A DNA stretch of 64,000 bases from Dyadobacter sp. MSC1_007 (lineage in GTDB: Bacteria; Bacteroidota; Bacteroidia; Cytophagales; Spirosomataceae), in the NCBI RefSeq assembly GCF_023667495.1, contig NZ_JAMOZL010000003.1, positions 372,001-436,000 of the forward strand. The letters are read 5' to 3'. The stretch's first letter is position 1; each line of letters opens with the position of its first letter. Shown here piece after piece: positions 20,207 to 28,110 of the stretch. The notes beneath the pieces are model-generated. The model saw only the letters and a program-made list of their open reading frames with translations, did no database searches and was not told the origin of the DNA. The translations under genes were made by a program, and so were the position numbers.

Positions 20207-21072
20207 ATATCCAAGCCTATATAGAGTCCGGTATATTAGAGGAATATGTATTGGGCACTGTTTCTCCTCAGGAAAAACAGGAAGTGGAATGCATGTCGCA
20301 CATTTACCCAGAGATCAAGGAAGAGCTGTTACGTACGGAAAGCGCTTTGGAGGAATATGCGCTCAAACATCAGACTTTGCCACCACCTTCACTGAAAGAA
20401 TCGATTTTTGCACAGATGGATTTCGATGCACCGGTTGAAGAAGAAAAAGTAAGACCCGATACGAAATTTGAAAGTCTGATTGAGCGCTCGCAGGATGAGC
20501 CGAAGGTAATAGGCAATGTGTTTGATCGCGTGGAAACGACGGAGGTAGCCCCTGTATGGGCGAAACTGGCTGCCGCAGCTGCCATCGTGTTGGCAGTGCT
20601 CGCAGGATGGTCGGCTATTCGTGCTTCGGACATGAAGAAGGATAATGAGCGGATGGTTGCCGAAGTGAGTGCGATGAAGTCTGAAATGGAGGGATTGAAA
20701 AAGGAAAGTGAATACAGCCAAACGCTGGCTACCTTGTTCCGTAGCCCTACTTACAAGCACATTCATTTGGCGGGATTGGAAAAGTCACCCCAAAGCTCGG
20801 TATCGGCATTCTGGAACCAGCAAACCAATGAGGTGATGCTCGACGTACAGAGCCTTCCGGCAGCGCCTCAGGGCAAGCAATACCAGCTTTGGAGCATCGT
20901 AGACGGCAAACCGGTAGACATTGGCATGATCGATAACCAGTTTGCGGGAAAGGTCCTTAAAATGAAAAACACCAAAGCCGGATCAGTCGCATTCGCGATC
21001 ACCCTGGAAAAAGAAGGCGGCAACCCCACGCCGACCATGGAAGAAATGTATGTAATGGGGAAAGTGAGTTAG
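20203..21072 (+). CDS. RskA-type anti-sigma factor
   Basis: 289 residues. The cytoplasmic N-terminus (LEEYVLGTVSPQEKQEVECM) resembles the anti-sigma zinc-finger/ASD region. One membrane helix is at about residues 119-138 (WAKLAAAAAIVLAVLAGWSA), then a coiled coil (DNERMVAEVSAMKSEMEGLK). The periplasmic C-terminal anti-sigma-K domain has LAGLEKSPQSSVSAFWNQ and QYQLWSIVDGKPVDIG. It should hold the sigma factor at the membrane until regulated proteolysis. It overlaps the sigma gene by 4 bp. The regulated stress and genes cannot be read from the sequence. Confidence 0.92.
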   Translation: MNIQAYIESGILEEYVLGTVSPQEKQEVECMSHIYPEIKEELLRTESALEEYALKHQTLPPPSLKESIFAQMDFDAPVEEEKVRPDTKFESLIERSQDEPKVIGNVFDRVETTEVAPVWAKLAAAAAIVLAVLAGWSAIRASDMKKDNERMVAEVSAMKSEMEGLKKESEYSQTLATLFRSPTYKHIHLAGLEKSPQSSVSAFWNQQTNEVMLDVQSLPAAPQGKQYQLWSIVDGKPVDIGMIDNQFAGKVLKMKNTKAGSVAFAITLEKEGGNPTPTMEEMYVMGKVS

Positions 21073-21077
21073 AGAAA

Positions 21078-21138
21078 TGTCAACCTGAGCGCAGTCGAAG
21101 GCGGTGTACATGATGCTTCGACTGCGCTCAGCATGACA
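21078..21138. repeat. Dispersed palindromic repeat, copy 1
   Basis: tgtcaacctgagcgcagtcg is the left arm and its complement ending in atgaca is the right arm, around a 14-bp loop. Two further copies are at 26786-26887 and 31569-31645. This CTGAGCGCAGTCGAAG palindrome is a widespread non-coding repeat in Bacteroidota. This copy lies just behind the anti-sigma gene and could act as a terminator. Confidence 0.88.
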
Positions 21139-21157
21139 GGTAAAAAGATACTTATTT

Positions 21158-22867
21158 ATGAAACGTAGCAGTTTTTTAAAGAGCATCACACTTGGTGGTG
21201 CGCTTGTTACTAATATCGACAAAGGCCCGGCTACACAGTCCGGGCCTTTGTCGCATGAAAATAGGTCGAAGGAAACATTAACGGCCGACCTTGTCATCGC
21301 AGGTGGAGGCCTGGGAGGCTGTGCAGCCGCATTAGCCGCATTAAGAAACGGTCTGTCTGTAATCCTCACCGAGGAAACCGACTGGATCGGCGGGCAGATC
21401 TCGCAGCAAGGGGTGCCGCCAGACGAGCACCAATGGATCGAAACACACGGAGCGACGAAACTTTACAGGCACTTCCGCAATGCCGTGCGCGAATATTACC
21501 AGAAAAACTACCCGTTGACAGCCGACGCCAAAAGCCGCAAAAACCTGAACCCGGGCGACGGCTCGGTGTCAAAGCTCTGCCACGAACCACGTGTAACCGT
21601 AGCCGTGCTTACGGACATGCTCAATCCTTACCTGAGCTCGGGCAAACTGACTTTGCTTTTGGAGCACAAAATCGTGTCTGCCGATGTGAAAGATAACAAA
21701 GTGCAATCGCTCGCGGCACAGAATCGCCGGAATAAAAGTCAGGTAACCCTCACCGCGCCCTATTTTGCGGATGCTACCGAGCTCGGCGACCTGCTGCCTA
21801 TGACCGGCACCGAATATGTAACAGGCACCGAATCCAAAGCCGAAACCGGCGAACTCCACGCGCCCGAAAAAGCCAATCCCGACAACGTGCAGGCATTCAC
21901 CGTGTGCTACGCCATCGATTACCGGCCAGGCGAAAACCACGTGATCGAAAAGCCTCGGGAATACGATTTCTGGAAGAATTACGTCCCCAAAATGACCAAA
22001 CCATGGTCGGGCAGATTGCTGGACCTATCCTATTCCAACCCCAAGACATTGGAGCCCAAACAACTCGGCTTCCACCCCGAGGGCATTCCTACCGGCGATA
22101 AACTCAACCTTTGGCTCTACCGCAGGATCATCAACAAAGCTAACTTCATCCCCGGAACCTACGCCGGCGACATTACCATCGTAAACTGGCCGCAGAACGA
22201 CTATACCCTCGGAAACCTGATCAGTCCGAACGAAAAGGACTTCGACAAGCATTTCGAACGCGGCAAACAGCTCAGCCTCTCATTACTCTACTGGTTGCAA
22301 ACCGAGGCCCCACGCCCCGACGGCGGCAAAGGTTGGCCCGGCATCCGCCTCCGCAAGGACGTAATGGGCACGGAAGACGGCCTCGCCAAATACCCCTACG
22401 TCCGCGAATCACGCCGGATCAAGGCCCTTTTCACCATCAAAGAAGAACACGTTGGCGCCGACCAACGCGCAAGCATTACCGGCCAATCCACCAACAACAA
22501 AGCCGTCACCTTCGAAGACAGCGTCGGGATAGGCTACTACCACATCGACCTCCACCCGAGTACAGGCGGCGATAATTACATTGATTTTGGGTCATTGCCG
22601 TTTCAGATCCCCCTGGGCGCATTGCTGCCCGTGCGGATGGAGAATATCCTGCCTGCTAACAAGAATATTGGGACCACGCATATTACCAATGGGTGTTATA
22701 GGTTGCATCCCGTGGAATGGAGCATTGGGGAGGCTGTGGGGTTGTTGGTGAAGTATGCTTCTTCTCGGAAGGTGCTTCCTCGTGCGGTGTGGGAGGATAA
22801 AGGGTTGTTGGTGGGGTTTCAGGAGTTTGTTAGGGCGGAGGGGATTGAGACGGAGTGGAAGGGATGA
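21158..22867 (+). CDS. FAD-dependent oxidoreductase (FAD_oxidored family, exported)
   Basis: 569 residues. The N-terminus (MKRSSFLKSITLGGALVTN) resembles a degenerate Tat-type signal. The FAD-binding Rossmann motif is at about residues 45-55 (LVIAGGGLGGCAAALAAL), followed by TEETDWIGGQISQQG and a C-terminal LPANKNIGTTHITNGCYRLHPVEWSIGEA segment typical of the FAD-dependent family PF12831. The substrate is unknown; homologues often sit near carbohydrate genes. Codon choice changes sharply near the end: C-ending codons dominate to about 22560, and G- and T-ending codons in the last 60-70 codons. Confidence 0.85.
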   Translation: MKRSSFLKSITLGGALVTNIDKGPATQSGPLSHENRSKETLTADLVIAGGGLGGCAAALAALRNGLSVILTEETDWIGGQISQQGVPPDEHQWIETHGATKLYRHFRNAVREYYQKNYPLTADAKSRKNLNPGDGSVSKLCHEPRVTVAVLTDMLNPYLSSGKLTLLLEHKIVSADVKDNKVQSLAAQNRRNKSQVTLTAPYFADATELGDLLPMTGTEYVTGTESKAETGELHAPEKANPDNVQAFTVCYAIDYRPGENHVIEKPREYDFWKNYVPKMTKPWSGRLLDLSYSNPKTLEPKQLGFHPEGIPTGDKLNLWLYRRIINKANFIPGTYAGDITIVNWPQNDYTLGNLISPNEKDFDKHFERGKQLSLSLLYWLQTEAPRPDGGKGWPGIRLRKDVMGTEDGLAKYPYVRESRRIKALFTIKEEHVGADQRASITGQSTNNKAVTFEDSVGIGYYHIDLHPSTGGDNYIDFGSLPFQIPLGALLPVRMENILPANKNIGTTHITNGCYRLHPVEWSIGEAVGLLVKYASSRKVLPRAVWEDKGLLVGFQEFVRAEGIETEWKG

Positions 22868-23069
22868 AACCGAAGTTAATTTGGAAAGTTTCTTCTCTTA
22901 ATTTTAATTGGGATATTTTAGATTACAGGCCAGCTCGTATAGAACGTAAGCAATTTCAGGATCAAAAAACTGGTGGACCTCAAAATTGTCTATCTTTAAT
23001 AACGTATATTGCATTATACAATCATAGGACTTTATTTCAAACCTTGCTTTATTTGGACATTGACATCAT

Positions 23070-25523
23070 ATGGCAGATAAGTTAGAGTTACTAAATGAGA
23101 TCAGGGGATATTTACACAACGATTTGCGTGAGTCTGATGTACGTTATCGAGTAATAGATAATCTCTTCAAAAGAGTGCTGGATTGGCCTGATGAGAAGGT
23201 TAAGACCGAAGATCACGTACACTCAGGTTTTATTGACTACACCTTGTGCAACAAGAATTCAGTTCCAGTTTTGTTAATTGAAGCTAAGCGAGAAGGGAAA
23301 TATTTTGAAATTCCTAACAATATCAATAATCGAGATCACATTAGACTGGTTCCTACGGATCAATTGCTTTCTAATAAAGATATAAATGATGCACTTTTTC
23401 AAGTTAAGGAATATGCTGATGATTTAGGGTGCAACTATGTCTGTATAACTAACGGAGATCAATGGATATTTAGTCACGTGAACCCTGTTAATAACAAATC
23501 TTGGAAGAAACAGAAATCAATCGTTATAACGGAATTTGAATATTTTGCATCGAGTTTTACAGATGCGTTTAATTTTCTAAGTTATCACTCAATCACCGAA
23601 GAGGCCAGCCTCAGCCGAAGGCTAATTGCAAGCAGAAACCAAAAAGGTGAGTCATTTTGGCCAAAAAATCAGATATCATCCTACAATGCAACGGTTACTA
23701 ACAATCAATATGCAAATATTTTTAACCTAATAGCTCGCAAATTTTTAAGCACAATTCCTTTGGATGATGCCGATTTCATGCGGCGGTGCTATGTGACTGA
23801 TAAAGGATATCATGATGCACTGCAAAAAAATGTAAGGGGATTTATCTATGATACATTAACGCCATACTTCAAAAACTTAGGTGTCAAGGAGTTTAAAGAT
23901 GATAAAAAAGGAGGCGCTTTTGGATACAGAATTCAAGAAATTCTTCGAAGACAAAACTTGAACTCTGTGATGATACTTTTTGGTGGAAGGGGATCTGGCA
24001 AGTCGACTTTCATTGAACGATTTTTGTACTATGTTAAGCCGTCAGAGGTTGCTAATTACTCTGTCACTTGTATTGTTAATTTGATCGATTCTGCTCAAAA
24101 TAGAACTGATTTGACGAATGAGATATGGCGCAATATTCTTGATAAAATTGATTTGAAAGGTAAACTTAAGAGTGGGCAAGAGGTTTTGCTAGAACTATTC
24201 AAAAGCGAATTCGAAATCTATGAAAATCAGTTTTTAATCAACTATTCAGATAGTTCAGAAGTTAGACAGTCGCTTATTTCTAAATTCTTACTAGAGAAGT
24301 TGGATGATACAAAATATTGTTGCCAGAAACTTGCCTTGGATTGGAATAATGCTTCCAAAGGATTAATTATAGTACTTGATAACTTGGACCAGCTGACACC
24401 TGAACTACAAGATGTATGTTTCCTAACAGCAGTGGAAGTTTCAAGTAAGTTGAATTGCTTAGTGATCATCTCAATGCGAGAAGAGAGATACTTCAATGCA
24501 AAAAGCAGGGGGACTCTTGATGCCTACCATACAAATGGCTTTCATATACCTTCTCCGGTTATAACGCAAGTGCTTGTCAAGAGAATTAATTATATATTAG
24601 ATAAAATTAGAGTATCGGAAGATTTGGAATCAGAGTTTGATATTCGCTCAGAACGCCAGTTAGAGGTCGTAAATAAATTTCTAAGAATTTGTTCGAAAGG
24701 TCTAAATAATGAAGCTTCGGATTTTAGTGAATTTATAAGAGTTTCGACACACGGCGATGTTAGAAAGGCGCTTGGTTTCTTTAAAAGCTTCCTGACATCT
24801 GGGTATACCAATATTAATGAGATGACCGCAAAAGGATTTTGGTCATTTAAGAAGCATCAGATTCTAAAACCAGTGATGATTCCCGAGCGCTTTTTCTACG
24901 ACGAGTTGTACAGTGACATTCCGAATATATATCGTGTAAGAGATGAGATAAATGGATCCCACTTTACAGGATTGCGTATTCTTTCGCTGCTAGATCACCA
25001 AAGTAATGATAATGTGAGGTCTGGATTTAGTGATTGCAGTCACATTATCCAGATTTTTGAGAATAAGTTTAACATGAAAAAGGATTGCGAGTTGAACTTG
25101 AATATTTTGTTACAAAAGGGATATATCGAATCAAACAATAGGCTGGACGAGTTCACAACATTTGTCGATAAGGTTCGGATAACTGCTTCTGGGAAGTATT
25201 TGCTAGATTTCCTCTTCAAGGATTTTACATATTTAGATTTAGTGTGTATTGACACTCCAGTGTACTCGGATCGCATTAATAACGAACTTGTCAGTCATGC
25301 GAAAGAGGAGTTTGATCTCTTTCATAAATCGCTATTGTATGAGCGAATTATTGTACGGCTAGATAAAACTGAAAAGTTTATTCAATACTTGAAAGTGTTC
25401 GAAAATGAAGAATTGGAGAACCTAAATCTGCTCAGTTCAGAAAAGGTATTTTCTAGTATCATTGAAGCGCACTTTAACGAGGAAAAGGATGCAGTATTAA
25501 GATCCGCAAAAGCAAATACCTGA
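23070..25523 (+). CDS. HsdR_N-like nuclease fused to P-loop NTPase, candidate single-gene defence protein
   Basis: 817 residues. An N-terminal PD-(D/E)xK nuclease of the type I restriction HsdR_N kind is visible: D56 (GFIDYTL), E71-A-K73 (VLLIEAKREG), then QVKEY (Q111xxxY115) and the HsdR-like ITNGDQWIFSHV. The central P-loop NTPase has Walker A GGRGSGKST (305-313), Walker B LIIVLDNLDQL (432-442) and a sensor-like VIISMREER. The C-terminal third has a winged-helix-like segment (LLQKGYIES ... VRITASGKYLLDFLF). There are no helicase motifs, methylase or specificity subunit. Base composition is far more AT-rich than the neighbours, which suggests horizontal transfer. The layout recalls nuclease-STAND defence proteins but lacks their sensor repeats. 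The defence role is inference; it stands alone on its strand. Confidence 0.8.
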   Translation: MADKLELLNEIRGYLHNDLRESDVRYRVIDNLFKRVLDWPDEKVKTEDHVHSGFIDYTLCNKNSVPVLLIEAKREGKYFEIPNNINNRDHIRLVPTDQLLSNKDINDALFQVKEYADDLGCNYVCITNGDQWIFSHVNPVNNKSWKKQKSIVITEFEYFASSFTDAFNFLSYHSITEEASLSRRLIASRNQKGESFWPKNQISSYNATVTNNQYANIFNLIARKFLSTIPLDDADFMRRCYVTDKGYHDALQKNVRGFIYDTLTPYFKNLGVKEFKDDKKGGAFGYRIQEILRRQNLNSVMILFGGRGSGKSTFIERFLYYVKPSEVANYSVTCIVNLIDSAQNRTDLTNEIWRNILDKIDLKGKLKSGQEVLLELFKSEFEIYENQFLINYSDSSEVRQSLISKFLLEKLDDTKYCCQKLALDWNNASKGLIIVLDNLDQLTPELQDVCFLTAVEVSSKLNCLVIISMREERYFNAKSRGTLDAYHTNGFHIPSPVITQVLVKRINYILDKIRVSEDLESEFDIRSERQLEVVNKFLRICSKGLNNEASDFSEFIRVSTHGDVRKALGFFKSFLTSGYTNINEMTAKGFWSFKKHQILKPVMIPERFFYDELYSDIPNIYRVRDEINGSHFTGLRILSLLDHQSNDNVRSGFSDCSHIIQIFENKFNMKKDCELNLNILLQKGYIESNNRLDEFTTFVDKVRITASGKYLLDFLFKDFTYLDLVCIDTPVYSDRINNELVSHAKEEFDLFHKSLLYERIIVRLDKTEKFIQYLKVFENEELENLNLLSSEKVFSSIIEAHFNEEKDAVLRSAKANT

Positions 25524-25609
25524 ACGAGGGCTCTTCTAGGGATCTCCTGTAGCGTAAGCGGTTACCGCGTTATTGTATTTTAGATTCTTGTATGTGAGCG
25601 ATTTAGGTT

Positions 25610-25912
25610 TTATTGCCTATACACTAGTAATCTACACTGATTAATATGCTGCCGGAAATAGGGGTTGTTGATTGCGGGAACTTCTAAGAGATCAACTGGC
25701 CTTTCAAAGATGTCTTGCAACGAGAATTTGAAATCGAAGTAGTTATCCGCGTAATCCTCAACCTCCATATTGGCGAAGTCGACGATCAAATCGATGTCGC
25801 TTTCTGCATTAAAATTATCGCTCAAAACGGAACCGAATGCATACAAGCTCTTCACTTTGTGAGTTTTACAAAGTTTGACGATTGCCGCTCTATATTTTTC
25901 TAATCGTTCCAT
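25610..25912 (-). CDS. MNT-type minimal nucleotidyltransferase
   Basis: 100 residues. It carries the nucleotidyltransferase signature AFGSVLSDNFNAESDIDLIVDF, with G27-S28 and D39-x-D41 as the metal-binding pair. Such proteins (MntA-like) usually AMPylate and silence a HEPN-domain toxin encoded next to them. No HEPN gene is present: the upstream gene on this strand is an HTH protein 8 bp away, and downstream lies the convergent nuclease-NTPase gene. Its role here is therefore unclear; it may be a relic of a HEPN/MNT pair or work with the HTH protein. Confidence 0.85.
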   Translation of the reverse strand: MERLEKYRAAIVKLCKTHKVKSLYAFGSVLSDNFNAESDIDLIVDFANMEVEDYADNYFDFKFSLQDIFERPVDLLEVPAINNPYFRQHINQCRLLVYRQ

Positions 25913-25920
25913 GTTCCGAT

Positions 25921-26337
25921 TTATTTCCCCGCCATCAACCGCTCCAACCTCCCCATCATATCATCCTTCTCCTTCAACATCCGCTCATACAAAGCAATCT
26001 TCTCCTCATGAAGCTGAATAAGTTTGTCAATAGGGTGGAAGACTGGATTATTGTTAACCACAGCGGCATTATCATTGAATGTGCTTGAAATAACGGTGAT
26101 CGCCTGTTCTTCATCAAAATTCCGAATAGCTTCCACTGGGATTTTAAGTATTGCCGACACTTGTTCTAATATGTTCGCATCGATCTTTTCTTTTTGTTCG
26201 AGTAAGGAAACCTTTTGCTGGTTCCAATCTTCGCCAAGCTCGAACGCCAAAAAATCTTGCTTAATTCCGAGGATCTCCCGAAAGCGTTTGAGGTTGCGGC
26301 CTTCGTGGATCTTTGGGTTGGAGGTAGTATGTGTCAT
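25921..26337 (-). CDS. HTH (Xre-like) regulator with C-terminal coiled coil
   Basis: 138 residues from the ATG at 26337 (MTHTTSNPKIHEGRNLKRF); an upstream in-frame start at 26403 would add an unlikely 22 residues. An Xre-like helix-turn-helix covers about residues 10-70 (LKRFREILGIKQDFLAFELG, VSLLEQKEKIDANILEQVSAIL). A coiled-coil tail (LIQLHEEKIALYERMLKEKD) ends in LERLMAGK, a form seen in many Bacteroidota. It lies 8 bp before the nucleotidyltransferase and is probably co-transcribed with it. Confidence 0.85.
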   Translation of the reverse strand: MTHTTSNPKIHEGRNLKRFREILGIKQDFLAFELGEDWNQQKVSLLEQKEKIDANILEQVSAILKIPVEAIRNFDEEQAITVISSTFNDNAAVVNNNPVFHPIDKLIQLHEEKIALYERMLKEKDDMMGRLERLMAGK

Positions 26338-26517
26338 ACAGAGCGCAATTTCGTTGAATAGGCAATTTATATAAATCCAGCGGGAAGTTTTCGGGTACTT
26401 CACAGGTATTTCGGTGTAAGTTACCGGGCTGTGGGTGTTGGGTACGGTTTGCGGGTATGCGTGCTTTACCGGAAATGTAAAGGCAAGATTTCATACACCA
26501 CTTTTTAAACCGACAAA

Positions 26518-26778
26518 ATGAACACAGAAACACACGCTCTCGAATCCACGGATTCCGCATTGCTGGCCTACGGAAAGGAAGTTCGCAAGCTCCTAAGCAG
26601 CAGCAACACCGAAAACTGGTCGGCCGAACTCTGGACGATTTTCACCGGCTACATCATCTCCCTCAAAGACCAAGGCCACGCACCGGAGCTTTGTGATACT
26701 TACTTTTCGTTTAAGGAGTTGCTGGATTTTTTTGAGCGGGTGGAGCGGATTGGGCGAGGGGAGATGCTAAATGTCTAA
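26518..26778 (+). CDS. Small hypothetical protein
   Basis: 86 residues, acidic, no membrane segment (AYGKEVRKLLSSSNTENWSAEL, then FSFKELLDFFERVERIGRG). I do not recognise the family. It is divergent from the HTH gene with a 180-bp gap. Codon use and the ATG preceded by a purine-poor but open leader make it plausible. It ends just before the second copy of the dispersed palindromic repeat. Confidence 0.6.
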   Translation: MNTETHALESTDSALLAYGKEVRKLLSSSNTENWSAELWTIFTGYIISLKDQGHAPELCDTYFSFKELLDFFERVERIGRGEMLNV

Positions 26779-26785
26779 TGCAAAA

Positions 26786-26887
26786 TGTCAGTCTGAGCGC
26801 AGTCGAAGACAGTCCGTACGGCGGTACGTAAATGGACATCTCGCAAGCGCTTCGACCGCCCGGCGGCCCGGTGCGCTCAGCGTGACA
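26786..26887. repeat. Dispersed palindromic repeat, copy 2, interrupted
   Basis: Left arm tgtcagtctgagcgcagtcg as in copies 1 and 3. The right arm is interrupted: between cttcgac and tgcgctcag there are 15 extra bases (cgcccggcggcccgg). It separates the small hypothetical gene from the convergent Uma2 gene. Confidence 0.85.
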
Positions 26888-26903
26888 ACTCGGTGTATGG
26901 CAT

Positions 26904-27497
26904 CTAAACATCAAATATATCTCTCACCAAAAGCTGGAATTCCCCCAGCGATTTGGAAGTCAGCGTTTCTGACTCTGTGAACGGTTTCAACCCAATGTAT
27001 TTACCTGTTTCATCGAGCAAATAAACTAACACAATGCGGTCATTTGGCTCTACAAGCCAATACTCTTTGACACCATTTTCCTGGTATATTTCGAACTTCT
27101 CATTCATCTCCTTATCGGTGTTTCCCGGAGAGAGCACTTCCACGATCAGGTCTGGCGCTCCGATGCAGCCTCTGGCGTCGATTTTGTCAGGGTCACAGAT
27201 AACGCAAATATCGGGTTGAACTACCGTGTATATTTTATCGGAATCGGCTTTTTGAATGGGCGTCAGCCGGACATCAAAGGGTGCAACAAATGCCTTGCAG
27301 GAACTGCGATGCACGTGGTTGCTGATCTGGCGAAATATTTCGCCTACGTATTGCTGGTGCTTCGTCGCGGGCGCAGGCGACATTTTGAAAATCTTGCCTT
27401 TTATCAGCTCAATGCGCTCTTCTAGCTGCCATTTCAGGTAGTCGGCGTAAGAGTAGGTTGCATTCAAATCGAGCTGATCGAGACTGAAAATTTTCAT
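26904..27497 (-). CDS. Uma2 family (DUF820) restriction-endonuclease-fold protein
   Basis: 197 residues, the usual length. Family motifs are present in order: YLKWQLEERIELIKGKIFKMSPAP, VQPDICVICDPDKI, then GAPDLIVEVLSPGNTDKEMNEKFEIYQENGVKEYWLVEP, which holds the PD-(D/E)xK-like residues (PDLIVEVLSP followed by K). Uma2 proteins are common in multiple copies in Bacteroidota and cyanobacteria; their cellular role is not established. It sits in the 21-28 kb accessory islet between the interrupted repeat and an orphan HigA. Confidence 0.9.
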   Translation of the reverse strand: MKIFSLDQLDLNATYSYADYLKWQLEERIELIKGKIFKMSPAPATKHQQYVGEIFRQISNHVHRSSCKAFVAPFDVRLTPIQKADSDKIYTVVQPDICVICDPDKIDARGCIGAPDLIVEVLSPGNTDKEMNEKFEIYQENGVKEYWLVEPNDRIVLVYLLDETGKYIGLKPFTESETLTSKSLGEFQLLVRDIFDV

Positions 27498-27573
27498 TGC
27501 CGTTGGATTGAAGATTGACCGAATATATAAAAAAATAGCGAAGAGGCTGTGAGGTCTTCTCGATGAAATCTTG

Positions 27574-27903
27574 TCAGCCAGATTGCCGCGCTCCTCCTTG
27601 AAGCAGCGGAAAGCGCTTGATCGATTTACGTTCTACGGTTCTTTCAGCTTGCCACAGATCGTAGTTTGCCTGAACGTCCATCCAGAACTCGGCGCTCGTT
27701 CCAAATGCCTCCGATAATCGTACACACATTTCCGGACTGATTCCAACGTGTTCGTTCAGGATATCCGTGAGCGTTTTTTGCGTAATGCCAAGACTGTTTG
27801 CGATTTCAGCTGGTGTGTAATTATGCCCGGTTTCCTCTCGCAAGCATTTGAATATTTCCTTTATAACCGCCCCCGGATGGGCTGGTTGCATATCTTCTTC
27901 CAT
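27574..27903 (-). CDS. HigA-family antitoxin, no toxin partner seen
   Basis: 109 residues. PAHPGAVIKEIF at the N-terminus and the helix-turn-helix (PAEIANSLGITQKTLTDILNEHVGISPEMCVRLSEAFG, then SAEFWMDVQANYDL) are diagnostic of the HigA addiction-module antitoxin family. The cognate HigB toxin normally lies just upstream in the same operon. The 207 bp upstream hold only a terminator and palindromic repeats, and downstream is Uma2 in the same direction. It is thus an orphan regulator or solitary antitoxin. Confidence 0.88.
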   Translation of the reverse strand: MEEDMQPAHPGAVIKEIFKCLREETGHNYTPAEIANSLGITQKTLTDILNEHVGISPEMCVRLSEAFGTSAEFWMDVQANYDLWQAERTVERKSIKRFPLLQGGARQSG

Positions 27904-27970
27904 AATTTCCGTTTTTGAGACAAGAACGCATCCAGGAATTTAATTTGCCGGGGGAATTGATCCTCCGGTG

Positions 27971-28007
27971 AAAACAAAAAGACGAACGGCAAACGCCCGC
28001 TCGTCTT
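27971..28007 (-). terminator. Rho-independent terminator of the nag/Gfo gene run
   Basis: On the minus strand AAGACGAGCGGGC-GTTT-GCCGTTCGTCTT forms a stem of about 10 bp with small mismatches, followed by TTTGTTTT. It lies about 100 bp after the end of the Gfo/Idh gene at 28111 and before higA. Confidence 0.75.
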
Positions 28008-28019
28008 CTTAAAAAAAAT

Positions 28020-28094
28020 CAATTTCCGTCGTCTTAAGACGACGGGCAGAGTCTTTTTTATAAAAAATCAATGTCCGTTGTCTTAAGACGACGG
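28020..28094. repeat. Two REP-like palindromes in tandem
   Basis: Two units share aatcaattt/gtccgt and gacggg and each contains a 20-bp palindrome: CCGTCGTC-TTAA-GACGACGG at 28026-28045, and CCGTTGTC-TTAA-GACGACGG at 28075-28094 (one T/G wobble). They belong to the same family as the four units at 33040-33264, which have different but still paired stem bases. Confidence 0.8.
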
Positions 28095-28110
28095 GAAAGG
28101 GCTAAAGGCA

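Noticed and set aside
22855..23085. Open frame of 76 codons between the FAD oxidoreductase and the nuclease-NTPase
   Set aside because: It overlaps both genes, has no recognisable sequence, and the gap looks like an AT-rich promoter region.
28020..28094. Palindromes read as ordinary terminators
   Set aside because: They lack T-runs directly after the stem, occur in several units, and the same family is found between co-directional genes at 33 kb; a proper terminator follows at 27971-28007.
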